Positions 23,388 to 33,667 of a stretch of DNA of 64,000 nt are shown in pieces. The stretch lies in contig BRYA01000618.1 in NCBI GenBank assembly GCA_030267965.1, positions 1 through 64,000 of the forward strand. Reading direction: 5' to 3'. Below the pieces are notes generated by a model. The model was given only the letters and a program-made list of their open reading frames with translations. It did no database searches and had not been told where the DNA came from. Numbering within the stretch: the stretch's first letter is position 1; the number at the start of each line of letters is the position of its first letter. The stretch is from Triparma columacea (taxonomy: Eukaryota; Sar; Bolidophyceae; Parmales; Triparmaceae). The translations under genes and the position numbers were made by a program.

Positions 23388-23667
23388 ACCTCTTTGTTTG
23401 TTTTATAATAGACGATGACTATACTTTTAACTCTTGTTGTTGAATCAATTCGTTCAAGTTATGAAACCCACAACCACAACCCACCCAGAAAGGACAAAAA
23501 GGGAGGGACAAAAAGGAAGGGGGAAAACACAACCTCTACTTCGTCTCTACCGTACCTAAGAAATCATTGAGGGTTTGAACTGTTAACAAAAAGACGGTAT
23601 AATAAATCCAGGCTTATTAGGTTACAAAAAGGACAGTATATAAAAAGATCCTCGGTCCATCCCTACG
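23388..23667 (+). promoter_or_regulatory. LRR-family spacer and promoter, copy 2
   Basis: The 3' flank (aatagacgatgactatac, then gttgttgaatcaat) matches the 3' flank of the next copy. The promoter block, with the TATA-like word gtatataaaaag near 23636-23647, matches copy 1. The spacer holds no gene. Confidence 0.7.
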
Positions 23668-24525
23668 ATGAGTGAATTTGACTTTGCTTATGGTGATGAC
23701 TATAGTGATGACGATAGTGATGGCTATGGTGATGAGTATGAGTATGGCGATGACTATAGTTCCCATCATCTGGGTCAAAATAGTCACCATCTCTTTCCCT
23801 TAGATAATCACTACTATCGTGATAGTGATAGTGATGGTGACCCAGATTTTAAGTTAGTCCCTCACCTTCCCAAAACAGCAGTATACTACGGAATAGAGAG
23901 CTTCCAATACAATCATGTTCTCACAGAAGTGACTTTTGCACAAGGAGTGACGACAATTGGCTATGGCGCCTTCTTTGGATGCTCCTCCCTCACGGCCATC
24001 ACAATCCCGGACTCAGTGACGACGATTGACAACCTCGCCTTCTCTGGATGCTTCGCCCTCACGGCCATCACCATCCCGGACTGCGTGACGATGATTAGCG
24101 AACGCGCCTTCGACGGATGCTCCTCCCTCACTGCCATCACCATTCCAGACGGAGTGACGTCGATTGGCCGTGCCGCCTTCAGGCATTGCGTAGCCTTGAC
24201 GAAACTCATTCTATCTCCTGCCGTTTCCATCGGTTTAGACTGCTTCGAGAACTGCACTGCCCTAATCGCTGCCGCTGCTGATAAAAACATGCCGACTGTC
24301 TCGGACCTTCTCCATTACAGGTGGCACCGCAATGTCGCTGTGATTGAACGCGTCAACGCTCTTCTGTGCCTCAAGGGAACCTGGGATCACGTGGAGAATC
24401 AACCCAACGAACCGGATAGTCTGAAGCAGAAGAAAATTGACGGAGTTGAAGCACCCCTAAAGAGGACTGAGGCACGGGACAAGATACCGAAAGTTTTGTG
24501 GAGAGTCATTCTGGAGTATCTGTAA
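23668..24525 (+). CDS. BspA-type leucine-rich repeat protein A2 (short)
   Basis: Single exon, 285 aa. Acidic N-terminus of about 70 residues (FDFAYGDDYSDDDSDGYGDE), about five 23-residue LRRs, and the same C-terminal cap (HYRWHRN, LLCLKGTWDHVEN, KIPKVLWRVILEYL). Fewer repeats than its neighbours indicates loss or gain of 69-bp units by unequal exchange. The flanks are those of the tandem family. Confidence 0.9.
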   Translation: MSEFDFAYGDDYSDDDSDGYGDEYEYGDDYSSHHLGQNSHHLFPLDNHYYRDSDSDGDPDFKLVPHLPKTAVYYGIESFQYNHVLTEVTFAQGVTTIGYGAFFGCSSLTAITIPDSVTTIDNLAFSGCFALTAITIPDCVTMISERAFDGCSSLTAITIPDGVTSIGRAAFRHCVALTKLILSPAVSIGLDCFENCTALIAAAADKNMPTVSDLLHYRWHRNVAVIERVNALLCLKGTWDHVENQPNEPDSLKQKKIDGVEAPLKRTEARDKIPKVLWRVILEYL

Positions 24526-24794
24526 ATCTCTTTGTTGTTTAATAATAGACGATGACTATACTTTAAACTCTTGTTGTTGAATCAATCGTTCAATTTATGT
24601 CACCTACAGCCCACATCCCACAACCCCACAAAAAGGAAAAAAAGGAAGGGGGGAAAACAACTTCTTACTTCGTCTCTACCGTACCTCAGAACTCATTGAG
24701 AGCTTAAACTGTTAACAAAAAGACGTATACTAATCCAGGCTTAAGATTAGGTTACCAAAAGGACGGTATAAAAGATCCTCGGTCCATCCCTACG
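24526..24794 (+). promoter_or_regulatory. LRR-family spacer and promoter, copy 3
   Basis: Repeats the spacer and promoter of copy 2, with TATA-like ggtataaaag near 24765-24775 and gatcctcggtccatccctac directly before the ATG. No gene lies in the spacer. Confidence 0.7.
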
Positions 24795-26348
24795 ATGAGT
24801 TTCTTTGGTTTTGATTATGGTGATGACGATGGTGATGACTATAGTGATGACTATGGTAGTGAATATGACGACCCATATGATACGATACGGTACGACCCAT
24901 ATGATGGGGACGCTCCCCTTCCCAGAATAGCAGAGTTCTCCGGAACAGAGAGCTTCGAAGGCAATTATGAACTCAGGAAAGTGATTATTTCCCAAGGAGT
25001 GATGTCGATTCCTAATAACACCTTCTCTGGATGCGACTCCCTCACGGCCATTACCATCCCGGACGGAGTGACGTCGATTGGCGAAAGCGCCTTCTACCAA
25101 TGCTCCCACCTCACGGCCATCACAATCCCGGACTCAGTGACGTCGATTGGCAATAAAGCCTTCTACGACTGCTGCAGACTCACGGCCATCACCATCCCAG
25201 ACGGAGTGACGATGATTGGCGAAAGCGCCTTCTCTGGATGCTCCTCCCTCACGGCCATCACCATCCCGGACGGAGTGACTTCGCTTGGCGATAAGGCCTT
25301 CTACGAATGCTCCTCCCTCACGTCCATCACCATCCACGACGGAGTGACGGCGATTGGCAATGAAGCCTTTTTAAGATGCACCTCCCTCACGGCCATCACC
25401 ATCCTGGACGGAGTGACTTCGATTGCCAAGGAAACCTTTGTAAGATGCACCTCCCTCACGGCCATCACTATCCCGGACGGAGTGACATCGATTGGCAATG
25501 ATGCCTTCAGGGGTTGCTCCTCACTCACGGCCATCACCATCCCGGACGGAGTGACGAGAATTGGCAATGATGCCTTTGAAGAATGCTCCTCCCTCACAGC
25601 CATCACAATCCCCGACTCAGTGACAACGATTGGCAAGTACGCCTTCTGCGAATGCACCTCCCTCACAGCCATCACAATCCCCGACTCAGTGACAACGATT
25701 GGCAAGTACGCCTTCGATATGTGCTCCTCCCTCACGGCCATCACCATCCCAGATGGAGTGACGGAGATTCGCGATGGCGCCTTCGCAGGATGCTCCTCCC
25801 TCACGGCCATCACCATCCCGGACGGAGTGACAACAATTGGTGGTGGCGCCTTCGGGGGAGCCTTCCAACGATGCTCCTCCCTCACGGCCATCACCATCCC
25901 AGACGGAGTGACGAGAATTGGCGAAAACGCCTTCTACGGATGCTCCTCCCTCACTGCCATCACCATCCCGGACTCAGTGACGACGATTGGCAATGAAGCT
26001 TTCACGGATTGCGTAGTCCTGACTAAACTCATTCTATCTCCTGCCGTTTCCATCGGTGTAGACTGTTTCGCGAACTGCACTGCCCTAATCGCTGCCGCTG
26101 CTGAAAAAAATATGCCAACTGTCAAGGACCTCCTCCATTACAGGTGGCACCGCAATGTCGCTGTGATTGAACGCGTCAACGCTCTTCTGTGCCTTAAGGG
26201 AACCTGGGATCACATGGAGAATCAACCCAGCGGACCGGATAGTCTGGAGCAGAAGATAATTGACGGAGTTGAAGCACCCCTAAAGAGGACTGAGACACGT
26301 GACAAGATCCCGAAAGTTTTGTGGAGAGTCATTCTGGAGTATCTGTGA
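24795..26348 (+). CDS. BspA-type leucine-rich repeat protein A3 (long)
   Basis: Single exon, 517 aa, the longest family member here. Short acidic N-terminus (FDYGDDDGDDYSDDYG), about 15-16 BspA-type 23-residue repeats, then the family cap and terminal KIPKVLWRVILEYL. One repeat contains a 4-5 residue insertion (GGGAFGGAFQRCSS). Neighbouring repeats around 25600-25720 are almost identical in DNA (cttcacagcc/caatccccgactcagtgac words), pointing to recent internal duplication. Confidence 0.9.
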   Translation: MSFFGFDYGDDDGDDYSDDYGSEYDDPYDTIRYDPYDGDAPLPRIAEFSGTESFEGNYELRKVIISQGVMSIPNNTFSGCDSLTAITIPDGVTSIGESAFYQCSHLTAITIPDSVTSIGNKAFYDCCRLTAITIPDGVTMIGESAFSGCSSLTAITIPDGVTSLGDKAFYECSSLTSITIHDGVTAIGNEAFLRCTSLTAITILDGVTSIAKETFVRCTSLTAITIPDGVTSIGNDAFRGCSSLTAITIPDGVTRIGNDAFEECSSLTAITIPDSVTTIGKYAFCECTSLTAITIPDSVTTIGKYAFDMCSSLTAITIPDGVTEIRDGAFAGCSSLTAITIPDGVTTIGGGAFGGAFQRCSSLTAITIPDGVTRIGENAFYGCSSLTAITIPDSVTTIGNEAFTDCVVLTKLILSPAVSIGVDCFANCTALIAAAAEKNMPTVKDLLHYRWHRNVAVIERVNALLCLKGTWDHMENQPSGPDSLEQKIIDGVEAPLKRTETRDKIPKVLWRVILEYL

Positions 26349-26586
26349 ACTCTTTGTTGTTAAATCAATCGTTCAATTTTTTATCTGAGACGCCCACAAC
26401 ACCAGGGGATAAAATAGGACCTAGGAAGCACCTTGGCCCCTTGTGCAACTTTTGCAGCATTTTTTGGTCACTTGGTTGGCTCCAATATCAGCACCTGCAC
26501 GACACTTCTGCCTGCGTGGAGTATTTTCAAGGCTTTGTTGATAACTTTCCGCTATAAACTTACACTTGGGGTAGGTTCGCTCAAAA
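26349..26586 (+). promoter_or_regulatory. Upstream region of the first MYND gene
   Basis: The last about 110 bp (acgacacttctgcct..., gctataaacttacacttggg, taggttcgct) are a diverged copy of the upstream block of the next two MYND genes, with the TATA-like gctataaac about 35 bp before the ATG. No ORF of note. Confidence 0.6.
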
Positions 26587-27720
26587 ATGGAGTCACAATC
26601 AGAGGTACGATCGTCACACAATTCATCAGAGACCACAAATGGGGCAGTATCTAGTTGGGACGATTTGACAAAAGGTCAACAGTGCTGCATAAATTGGGCT
26701 GGTGACCAAGACTGGGATCGCATCAAGGGGTATGCCAAGGAACATGGTCCTGAGGTTTTGTTAGGCGTTCATAAAGAGCATGCTGATGAGAAATTGAGGG
26801 TATATTCAGTCCTCTATTTCGCCTCTCTTCATGATAATGTTGAGATGGTCAAGCTTACCTTAGAGGCCGGCTTCGACAACAAGGAAGCCATGTATTTTGC
26901 CGCACATAAATCAATGAAGAATAGTGACAATTCAACAATCTTGAGATTGCTCATAGAACATGGACTTGACCCTAACATGGACCTACGAGTCGAAGGGGTG
27001 ATGAGAGACTCTTCAAACCTTTTGGTGTCTGCTACTGCTGTGGGACACATTGATCAGGCCATAGCACTTCTCGATCATGGAGCAAATGTGAACAAGACAG
27101 TGGTTGACAATATTGGATTTGTCGCTTCACCACTTATTTTTACTGCCCATTATGGAGCACACGAGTTATGCAGGCTGTTTCTCACGCGCGGTGCTATTCC
27201 AACCACCAACGACGTGGATACTGTGTTGGGTATATGCCATGATGCGTGCAAAGGAGAACACCCTAACGTTAGTAGAGATGTCGCAATAAAGTTGTTCACA
27301 ACATTTCTTCATCTTGGAAAGCCTGATTCCGACGTAGTTCAAGCCGAATTCAATTCATACCCTCCTTCCATACGAGATCCTATAATCACCAACATCACGA
27401 AACATTACCTTCAAGGCCGTCCCTTCTGCTGCTTTGTTTGCGAGGCTCTAACTGCCAAGTCTCGCGACAAGCTCCTAATGTGTCCCTGTCGCAACGTCGC
27501 CTACTGTTCGAAGGAGTGCCAGAGGAAGCACTGGAAGAAGCACAAGGTGCAATGCACGGGACCGCTGAACGAAAGGGGGGAGAGTGAGGCAATGGTCAAG
27601 GGGAGGCACAAGACAGGGAAGGGAGCGGCGGCGGGAGGAGTGGATGTGGGAGTAGCGGAAGGAGCAGGTGCGACGGGGAAGAATGGCAAGAAGGGCAAGA
27701 ATAGGGGTAAGAAGAAGTGA
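26587..27720 (+). CDS. Ankyrin-MYND protein M1
   Basis: Single exon, 377 aa. Residues about 70-210 hold ankyrin repeats (VEMVKLTLEAGFDNKEAM, TILRLLIEHGLDPN, QAIALLDHGANVN, LCRLFLTRGAIP). Residues about 278-318 form a MYND zinc finger with the C-x2-C...C-x-C...YC-x3-C...H-x3-C order (FVCEA, MCPCRNVAYCSKEC, HKVQC). A Gly/Lys-rich tail ends KNRGKKK. MYND fingers bind proline-rich peptides, so an adaptor role is inferred; nothing shows an enzymatic domain. First of three tandem paralogues. Confidence 0.88.
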   Translation: MESQSEVRSSHNSSETTNGAVSSWDDLTKGQQCCINWAGDQDWDRIKGYAKEHGPEVLLGVHKEHADEKLRVYSVLYFASLHDNVEMVKLTLEAGFDNKEAMYFAAHKSMKNSDNSTILRLLIEHGLDPNMDLRVEGVMRDSSNLLVSATAVGHIDQAIALLDHGANVNKTVVDNIGFVASPLIFTAHYGAHELCRLFLTRGAIPTTNDVDTVLGICHDACKGEHPNVSRDVAIKLFTTFLHLGKPDSDVVQAEFNSYPPSIRDPIITNITKHYLQGRPFCCFVCEALTAKSRDKLLMCPCRNVAYCSKECQRKHWKKHKVQCTGPLNERGESEAMVKGRHKTGKGAAAGGVDVGVAEGAGATGKNGKKGKNRGKKK

Positions 27721-28000
27721 ACGAAACAATACAGTAATGCGGCGGCTATAAGCATTTTTTCAGAATTCGATGTACATGAAATTGCTTATTTTTAGCGATG
27801 TGCGTGAGAATGCACAATTTCATTTTGGTTTCTTTCACTTCTGCTTCCAAGAGGAAACTTTCTCAGAGGTTGACTCCATATTAGCACCTACACGACACTT
27901 CTGCCTAAGTGGAGTAGCTTGAAGGCTTTGTTGATCACTTTCACGTCGTAATTTGCCGCTATAAACTTACACTTGGGGTAGGTTCGCTAACTGCTCAAAA
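27721..28000 (+). repeat. Duplicated intergenic block between MYND genes, copy 1
   Basis: This 280-bp spacer is essentially identical to 29153-29432. It holds the 3' flank (gcggcggctataagc) and the promoter of the next gene (gctataaacttacacttggg, taggttcgct). The near identity of non-coding DNA shows that the duplication, or gene conversion, is very recent. Confidence 0.85.
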
Positions 28001-29152
28001 ATGGAGTCACGATCAGAGGTAGAATCGTCACACAATTCATCAGAGAACACAAATACAGTGTATAGTTTGGACGATTTGACAGAAGGTCAGCTGTTGTGCA
28101 TAAACTGGGCTGGAGTGCAAGACTGGGATCGCATCAAGGGGTATGCCAAGGAACATGGTCCTGAGGTTTTGTTAGTCTTATATATAGATGGGAATTCGCT
28201 AGCTTCAGTCCTCACCGACGCCTCAATGCACCAAAATGTTGAGATGATCAAGCTTACCTTAGAGGCCGGCTTCGACAACAAGGAAGCCATGTACACGGCC
28301 GCACATATATCAATGCAGAATAGTGACAATTCAACAATCTTGAGATTGCTCTTTGAACATGGACTTGACCCTAATATGGACCTACGAGTCGAAGGGGTGG
28401 AGGAAGGCTCTTCCAACCTTCTGATTTCTGCTGCTTATGAGGGACACATTGATCAGGCCATAGCACTTCTCGATCATGGAGCAAATGTGAACAAGACAGT
28501 GGTTGGCTCTGACGGAGATGTTATTTCACCACTTAGTTATGTTGTCAATTGTGGAGCACATGACATATGCAGGCTGTTTCTCACGCGCGGTGCTATTCCA
28601 ACCACCAACGACGTGGATATTGTATTTCGTAACTGCCTCAATGGGTGCAAAGGAGGCAAAGGAGGACACCCAGAACACCCTAACCTTAGTAGAGATGGCG
28701 CAATAAAGATGTTCACAACATTTCTTCATCTCGGAAAGCCCGATTCCGACGTGGTTAGAGACAAATTCGATTTATGGGCGCGCGATCCTTACTATCACGA
28801 TCCTACAATCACCAACATCACAAAACATTACCTTCAAGGCCGTCCCTTCTGCTGCTATGTTTGTGAGGCTCTAACTGCCAAGGAGCGTGACAAGCTCCTA
28901 ATGTGTCCCTGTCGCAATGTCGCCTACTGCTCGAAGGAGTGTCAGGTCAAGCACTGGAGGGAGCACAGGGTGCAATGCACGGGACCGCTGAACGAAAGGG
29001 GGGAGAGTGAGGCAATGGTCAAGGGGAGGCACAAGACAGGGAAGGGAGCGGCGGCGGGAGGAGTGGATGTGGGAGTAGCGGAAGGAGCGGTTGCGACGGG
29101 GAAGAATGGCAAGAAGGGAAAGAAGGGCAAGAATAGGGGTAAGAAGAAGTGA
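28001..29152 (+). CDS. Ankyrin-MYND protein M2
   Basis: Single exon, 383 aa, same layout as M1: N-terminal segment, ankyrin repeats at about 65-210, MYND finger at about 284-324 (YVCEA, MCPCRNVAYCSKEC, HRVQC) and a Lys-rich tail. A small insertion (KGGKGGHPEHPN) separates ankyrin and MYND parts. The last about 130 bp of coding sequence are almost identical to M1, while the ankyrin part has diverged. This patchwork suggests gene conversion. Confidence 0.88.
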   Translation: MESRSEVESSHNSSENTNTVYSLDDLTEGQLLCINWAGVQDWDRIKGYAKEHGPEVLLVLYIDGNSLASVLTDASMHQNVEMIKLTLEAGFDNKEAMYTAAHISMQNSDNSTILRLLFEHGLDPNMDLRVEGVEEGSSNLLISAAYEGHIDQAIALLDHGANVNKTVVGSDGDVISPLSYVVNCGAHDICRLFLTRGAIPTTNDVDIVFRNCLNGCKGGKGGHPEHPNLSRDGAIKMFTTFLHLGKPDSDVVRDKFDLWARDPYYHDPTITNITKHYLQGRPFCCYVCEALTAKERDKLLMCPCRNVAYCSKECQVKHWREHRVQCTGPLNERGESEAMVKGRHKTGKGAAAGGVDVGVAEGAVATGKNGKKGKKGKNRGKKK

Positions 29153-29432
29153 ACGAAACAATACAATAATGCGGCGGCTATAAGCATTTTTTCAGAATTC
29201 GATGTACATGAAATTGCTTATTTTTAGCGATGTGCGTGAGAATGCACAATTTCATTTTGGTTTCTTTCACTTCTGCTTCCAAGAGGAAACTTTCTCAGAG
29301 GTTGACTCCATATTAGCACCTACACGACACTTCTGCCTAAGTGGAGTAGCTTGAAGGCTTTGTTGATCACTTTCACGTCGTAATTTGCCGCTATAAACTT
29401 ACACTTGGGGTAGGTTCGCTAACTGCTCAAAA
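29153..29432 (+). repeat. Duplicated intergenic block between MYND genes, copy 2
   Basis: Copy of 27721-28000, with at most one or two differences seen by eye. It contains the upstream sequence and TATA-like word for the third MYND gene. Confidence 0.85.
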
Positions 29433-30566
29433 ATGGAGTCACGATCAGAGGTAGAATCGTCACACAATTCATCAGAGAACACAAATGTGACAGTGAACGA
29501 CTTGACAAAAGGTCAGCAGTTGTGCTTGAAGTGGGCTTTAGATCAAGACTGGGATCGCATCAAGGGGTATGCCAAGGAAAATGGTCCTGAGGTTTTGTTA
29601 GGCGTTTATTCAGAGCATGTTGGTGAAGTATGGAAGTTTGCTTCAGTCCTCAGCGCTGCCTCTCAATACGATAATGTTGAGATGGTCAAGCTTACCTTAG
29701 AGGCCGGTTTCGACAACAAGAAAGCCATGTACGTGGCCGCAGATTTATCAATGAAGAATAGTGACAATTCAACAATCTTGAGATTGCTCTTAGAACATGG
29801 ACTTGATCCTAATATTGACCTACGATTCGAAGGGGTGGTAAAAGACTTTTCCAACCTTTTGATGCTTGCTGCTTATATGGGACACATTGATCAGGCTGTA
29901 GCACTTTTCGATCATGGAGCAAATGTGAACAAGACAGTGGTTCAAGATGGACATAATGTTTCACCACTTATTTATACTATGAGTTATGGAGCACACGACA
30001 TGTTCAGGCTATTTCTCACGCGCGGTGCTATTCCAACCACCAACGACGTGGATATTGTGTTGGGTTTGTGCCTCAAAGCGTGCAAAGGAGAACACCCTAA
30101 CCTTAGTAGAGATGTCGCAATAAAGATGTTCGCAACATTTCTTCATCTCGGAAAGCCCGATGCCGACGTAGTTCGAGACGAATACAATTTGCGCCCTTCT
30201 TCCTATCACGATCCTACAATCGCCAACATCACGAAACATTACCTTCAAGGCCGTCCCTTCTGCTGTTTCATTTGCGAGGCTCTAACTGCCAAGGAGCGTG
30301 ACAAGCTCCTAATGTGTCCCTGTCGCAACGTCGCCTACTGCTCGAAGGAGTGCCAGCTCAAGCACTGGAGGGAGCACAAGGTGCTATGCACGGGACCGCT
30401 GAACGAAAAAGGGGAGAGTGAGGCAATGGTCAAGAAAAGATCCAAGACAGGGAAGGGAGCGGCGGCGGGAGGAGCGGATGTGGGAGTAGCGGAAGGAGCG
30501 GTTGCGACGGGGAAGAATGGCAAGAAGGGGAAGAAGGGCAAGAATGGTAGGGGTAAGAAGAAGTGA
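29433..30566 (+). CDS. Ankyrin-MYND protein M3
   Basis: Single exon, 377 aa. Ankyrin repeats (LEAGFDNKKAMYVAA, LLEHGLDPNIDL, QAVALFDHGANVN, MFRLFLTRGAIP), MYND finger (FICEA, MCPCRNVAYCSKEC, HKVLC) and a Lys-rich tail (KKGKNGRGKKK). Closest to M2 in its 5' part and upstream block. Function as for its paralogues: a probable protein-interaction adaptor. Confidence 0.88.
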   Translation: MESRSEVESSHNSSENTNVTVNDLTKGQQLCLKWALDQDWDRIKGYAKENGPEVLLGVYSEHVGEVWKFASVLSAASQYDNVEMVKLTLEAGFDNKKAMYVAADLSMKNSDNSTILRLLLEHGLDPNIDLRFEGVVKDFSNLLMLAAYMGHIDQAVALFDHGANVNKTVVQDGHNVSPLIYTMSYGAHDMFRLFLTRGAIPTTNDVDIVLGLCLKACKGEHPNLSRDVAIKMFATFLHLGKPDADVVRDEYNLRPSSYHDPTIANITKHYLQGRPFCCFICEALTAKERDKLLMCPCRNVAYCSKECQLKHWREHKVLCTGPLNEKGESEAMVKKRSKTGKGAAAGGADVGVAEGAVATGKNGKKGKKGKNGRGKKK

Positions 30567-30704
30567 ACGAAACAATAGAAGCAAAACACTGAGAAAAGAA
30601 AAAACTTAATCATTCAAGTTAGGCAAACTGTAGGCCTGGGAGCCTGCGAGGATTGCGATTAGCGTGAGAATGAACAATTCATATTTCTCAATGGCGAGAA
30701 ATAA

Positions 30705-31445
30705 ATGGCAACAATTTTGACGGAACAAAAGCCCACCCACCCCATGCTATTCCTCGAATATGATGACTTTAGTACACGATATGGATCAAATGTATATACA
30801 TTTACAATAATAAATCCCAAAAGTGATATAACGTGTAATACAGGAGGAGTTTTTACAGAAAGTAGCGAAGCGACAAATGAGAATGTCCCAAATATCAGCG
30901 ATAAAACACGAAGAATTCAAGAATACAATCCACCACGTACATCATCAATAATCAATAAGCTACTAGGCATGAAATACACCCCAAAAATCTACACATTCAA
31001 AGTAAAAGAGGGTTCATCTCAATGGCTGGTGCGACGGCGGTGGAGTGAGTTCCTTTTCCTCCTTCAAAATCTCGTCAAAATTAATGATGATCAGGGACCG
31101 GGGTACCCTGAGATTAAGCAGAGGTGGGGAGGGTGGGGGTGGGGTAAAGGTTGTAATGGGGGGGAGGGGAGGGAGGAGGAAGGGTATAAAGAGGAGGACC
31201 TAAGTTATGATAGTGATATGGACGATGAGGAAAGGGAGGAGGCCATAGACAGGAGGGAGGATGAGCGGCTGAGGGGGCTCACCGAGGAGGAGTGGAGGGC
31301 GGAAGAGATGACGAGGGTCTGCAATAACCTGCTCAAGGGGGGGTGGGTGGCGAGGAAATTCATTGGGAACGGTAGACTCAAAACTGGCATGGGGGTTGTT
31401 AGAGAGGCGAGGGTGGTCAAGGACTTCTTTGGTTTCGACGCTTAA
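30705..31445 (+). CDS. PX-domain-like protein
   Basis: Single exon, 246 aa. Residues about 15-135 look like a PX (phosphoinositide-binding) domain: YTFTIINPK, PKIYTFKVKEGSSQWLVRRR, then the hallmark R-R-x-S-E-F (RRWSEFLFLLQNLVKI). A Gly/Trp- and Glu-rich linker follows, then a helical C-terminus (NNLLKGGWVARKFIGNG). PX proteins sit on endosomal membranes as sorting nexins. The usual PX proline motif is not clear, so the assignment is moderate. The 5' half is AT-rich and the 3' half GC-rich. Confidence 0.6.
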   Translation: MATILTEQKPTHPMLFLEYDDFSTRYGSNVYTFTIINPKSDITCNTGGVFTESSEATNENVPNISDKTRRIQEYNPPRTSSIINKLLGMKYTPKIYTFKVKEGSSQWLVRRRWSEFLFLLQNLVKINDDQGPGYPEIKQRWGGWGWGKGCNGGEGREEEGYKEEDLSYDSDMDDEEREEAIDRREDERLRGLTEEEWRAEEMTRVCNNLLKGGWVARKFIGNGRLKTGMGVVREARVVKDFFGFDA

Positions 31446-31533
31446 TGCTTAGATAGATGTGCAAGGGAAGAAGAAGAAAAACTGTACGCGAAACTGTCCG
31501 CGAAACTGTCCGCGAAATTGTCCCTCTATTATT

Positions 31534-33649
31534 TTAAGCCCCCTCCCCCTCAAAGAGAACCTCCTCGCAAATCGAACCGACCCTCCAGCCGTCAACGGCC
31601 GCGCTAACTATACCGCCCGCGTACCCCGCGCCCTCCCCCGCCACAAAAAGTCCCGGCAAGCTGCTCTCCATAGTCTTCGGGTCCCTCGGGACTCTGATAG
31701 GGGACGACGTCCTCGTTTCCACGCCGTGCAGGACGCCGGAGGAGGAGAGAAAGCCGGGCATGCGGGAAGGGAAAATGTTCTGGAACGCGTCCGTCAGGGC
31801 GGCAGTTATCTGAGGAGGATACAAGGTGTCCAACCTGCACTCCTTCACACCCAATCGGTAGCTGGACCGAGGAGGGGGGACAGAAGGCGAGGGGCAGGTC
31901 CTCGAGACGAAGTCGGTCATGCGCTGGACTGGAACGGTGAAGTTGCCGCCGCCCATTTCGGCGGCCCTCCTCTCCATATCCTCCTGAAACTTGACCCCCC
32001 CCATGACCCCGTGTTTCTCCACCCAAGGTTTCAGAAGCTCGTCATCTGGGTCCACGTTAACGACGACCGCAGCGTTCGCGAACCTGCTATCCCTCTTGCT
32101 GAATGACATTCCGTTGACAACCACGTTACCGTCGACAGTTCCCGCCGGTACAATCTGGCCCCCCGGACACATGCAGAAACTGTAGGCCCCCCTAGCCTTC
32201 CCAGAACCGTCCTCAGCCCGGTCCGTCGCCAGCCTGTACGCTGCCACCGGTACCCCGCCCCTCTGCCCCTCCCCCCCGCTCCCGTTCTCCCCATCCGTCC
32301 CCCCCTTCCCGGTCACGACCCTCAAGGCCCACTCTTCACCGTACTGCCAACGATTCACAAGGGACTGGGGGTGCTCCACGCGGAAGCCAACGGCGAATCC
32401 CTTGGGGGCGAGCGTTACGTTGGAGGAGAGGAGGAGGGAGTAGACGTCCCTGGCGGAGTGGCCCGTGGCCAGGATGGCGGCGTCGCAGGTTATGTTCACA
32501 ACCTTTCCGGAGGGGCAGGAGGAGAGGTCGAAGGGGGGAGGGAGGGCGGGGGGATGACGCTCGCCGGAACGGGTGAGGGACACGGTCAGACCGGTAAGGC
32601 GACGATCAGTGGGAGACGTAACAAGGTCGGTTACCTTGGCCCCGAATACGACGGTCCCGCCGTTGGAGCGGATGTCAGACCTCATCCTCTTCAATATTCT
32701 AACTAGGTTGTCGGTACCCAGGTGGGGGGCGCCGTTGAGAAGTATGCTCTCGTCAGCCCCGTACCCCACCAGCCTCTCCAGCACGTTCCTCACCCCCTCC
32801 GAGTTCCTCCCTATCCTGGTCGTTAGCTTTCCGTCTGACCACGTCCCGGCCCCGCCCTCCCCGAACGCGAAGTTGCTGTCGGGGACCATGGAGCCGCGGT
32901 GGATCAAACCACCAATATCACGACCTCGGGACTCGACTGGTTGACCACGCTCTAGAAGGGTGGTGGTAAGGTGGGGGAGACGGCTTAAGTAGAGGGCCGC
33001 GAATATACCTGCGGGACCTGAACCTACCACGACGATGGACTTGCGGGAGGAGGGGGGGATGGAGAGGGAAAGGGGAGGGGGGAGGGAAGTTGTTTTGGAC
33101 TTGATCTTTGGTCTAGGGGGTGGGTGAAGGGGTTGCGGTGAGCGAAGCGAACCGCTGAAGGGGTTTGGGGTGGGGACTAATGTTGGGTCCAATGTTGGGT
33201 CCAATATTGTTGGGTCAAATGTTGGGTTAAACTCTACCAAAGCAACCTCACCTCCTCTCGACCTTCCCCCGCTTCTCCCTAACCTTCCCCTCCACCTCTA
33301 CGTCCGCAACGATGTTCCAAACCGGACCGCCCCTCTCCTGTCTGACCTTCCTCCTGCTGTCGAAAGAGTAACGGACCACATCAACAGAACCTACACCCTT
33401 GCTAGAGCTACCCAAAACCTTAAGGACCTCGGGACGAATTATATCGCTCAAGTTATCGATACCACCGTCAAGCATTTCGTCGACACTGACGTGAAGGTCG
33501 AAAACACGATACGTTGCCCCAAGTGAAGTTGAGTGGGGAGAAGTGAAGTAAGCGGACGAAGCTGGATATCTTACAATAGGGGGAGGGAGGAACGCTCGTG
33601 CAGAAAGAAGTAGGTTAACAATAAGGAAAGACGAGGACACGAGCTTCAT
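31534..33649 (-). CDS. Plastid-targeted FAD-dependent oxidoreductase (COG2509-like)
   Basis: Two exons, 33649-33252 and 33112-31534, give 658 aa. An alternative acceptor at 33154 is also in frame. The leader MKLVSSSFLIVNLLLSARAFLPPP is a signal peptide with an ASAFAP-type A|F junction, the plastid import signal of heterokont algae. The N-terminal domain (VRYSFDSRRKVR) is the small domain found before the FAD fold in this bacterial-type family. The FAD domain has VVVGSGPAGIFAALYLSR, then the family words FGEGGAGTWSDGKL and a C-terminal GEGAGYAGGI. The substrate is unknown for the family. ATG 33667 lies upstream in frame, but 33649 starts the better signal peptide. Confidence 0.8.
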
Positions 33650-33667
33650 TGTTCGTTTGCAGCTCAT

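Noticed and set aside
22500..26000. Evenly spaced repeats of about 69 bp resembling a CRISPR array
   Set aside because: The unit is the 23-codon BspA-type LRR in frame through a long ORF; the repeats are not separated by unique spacers.
22412..26125. Long antisense ORFs over the LRR genes (up to 251 codons)
   Set aside because: They mirror the repetitive codon pattern of the sense LRR repeats, occur in every copy and have no start context or family features.
31459..32944. Plus-strand ORFs over the FAD oxidoreductase
   Set aside because: Shadow frames in GC-rich coding DNA; the minus strand holds the FAD-binding motif.
33170..33526. Plus-strand ORF of 118 codons
   Set aside because: Antisense to the first exon and intron of the FAD oxidoreductase, whose model has a targeting peptide and conserved motifs.
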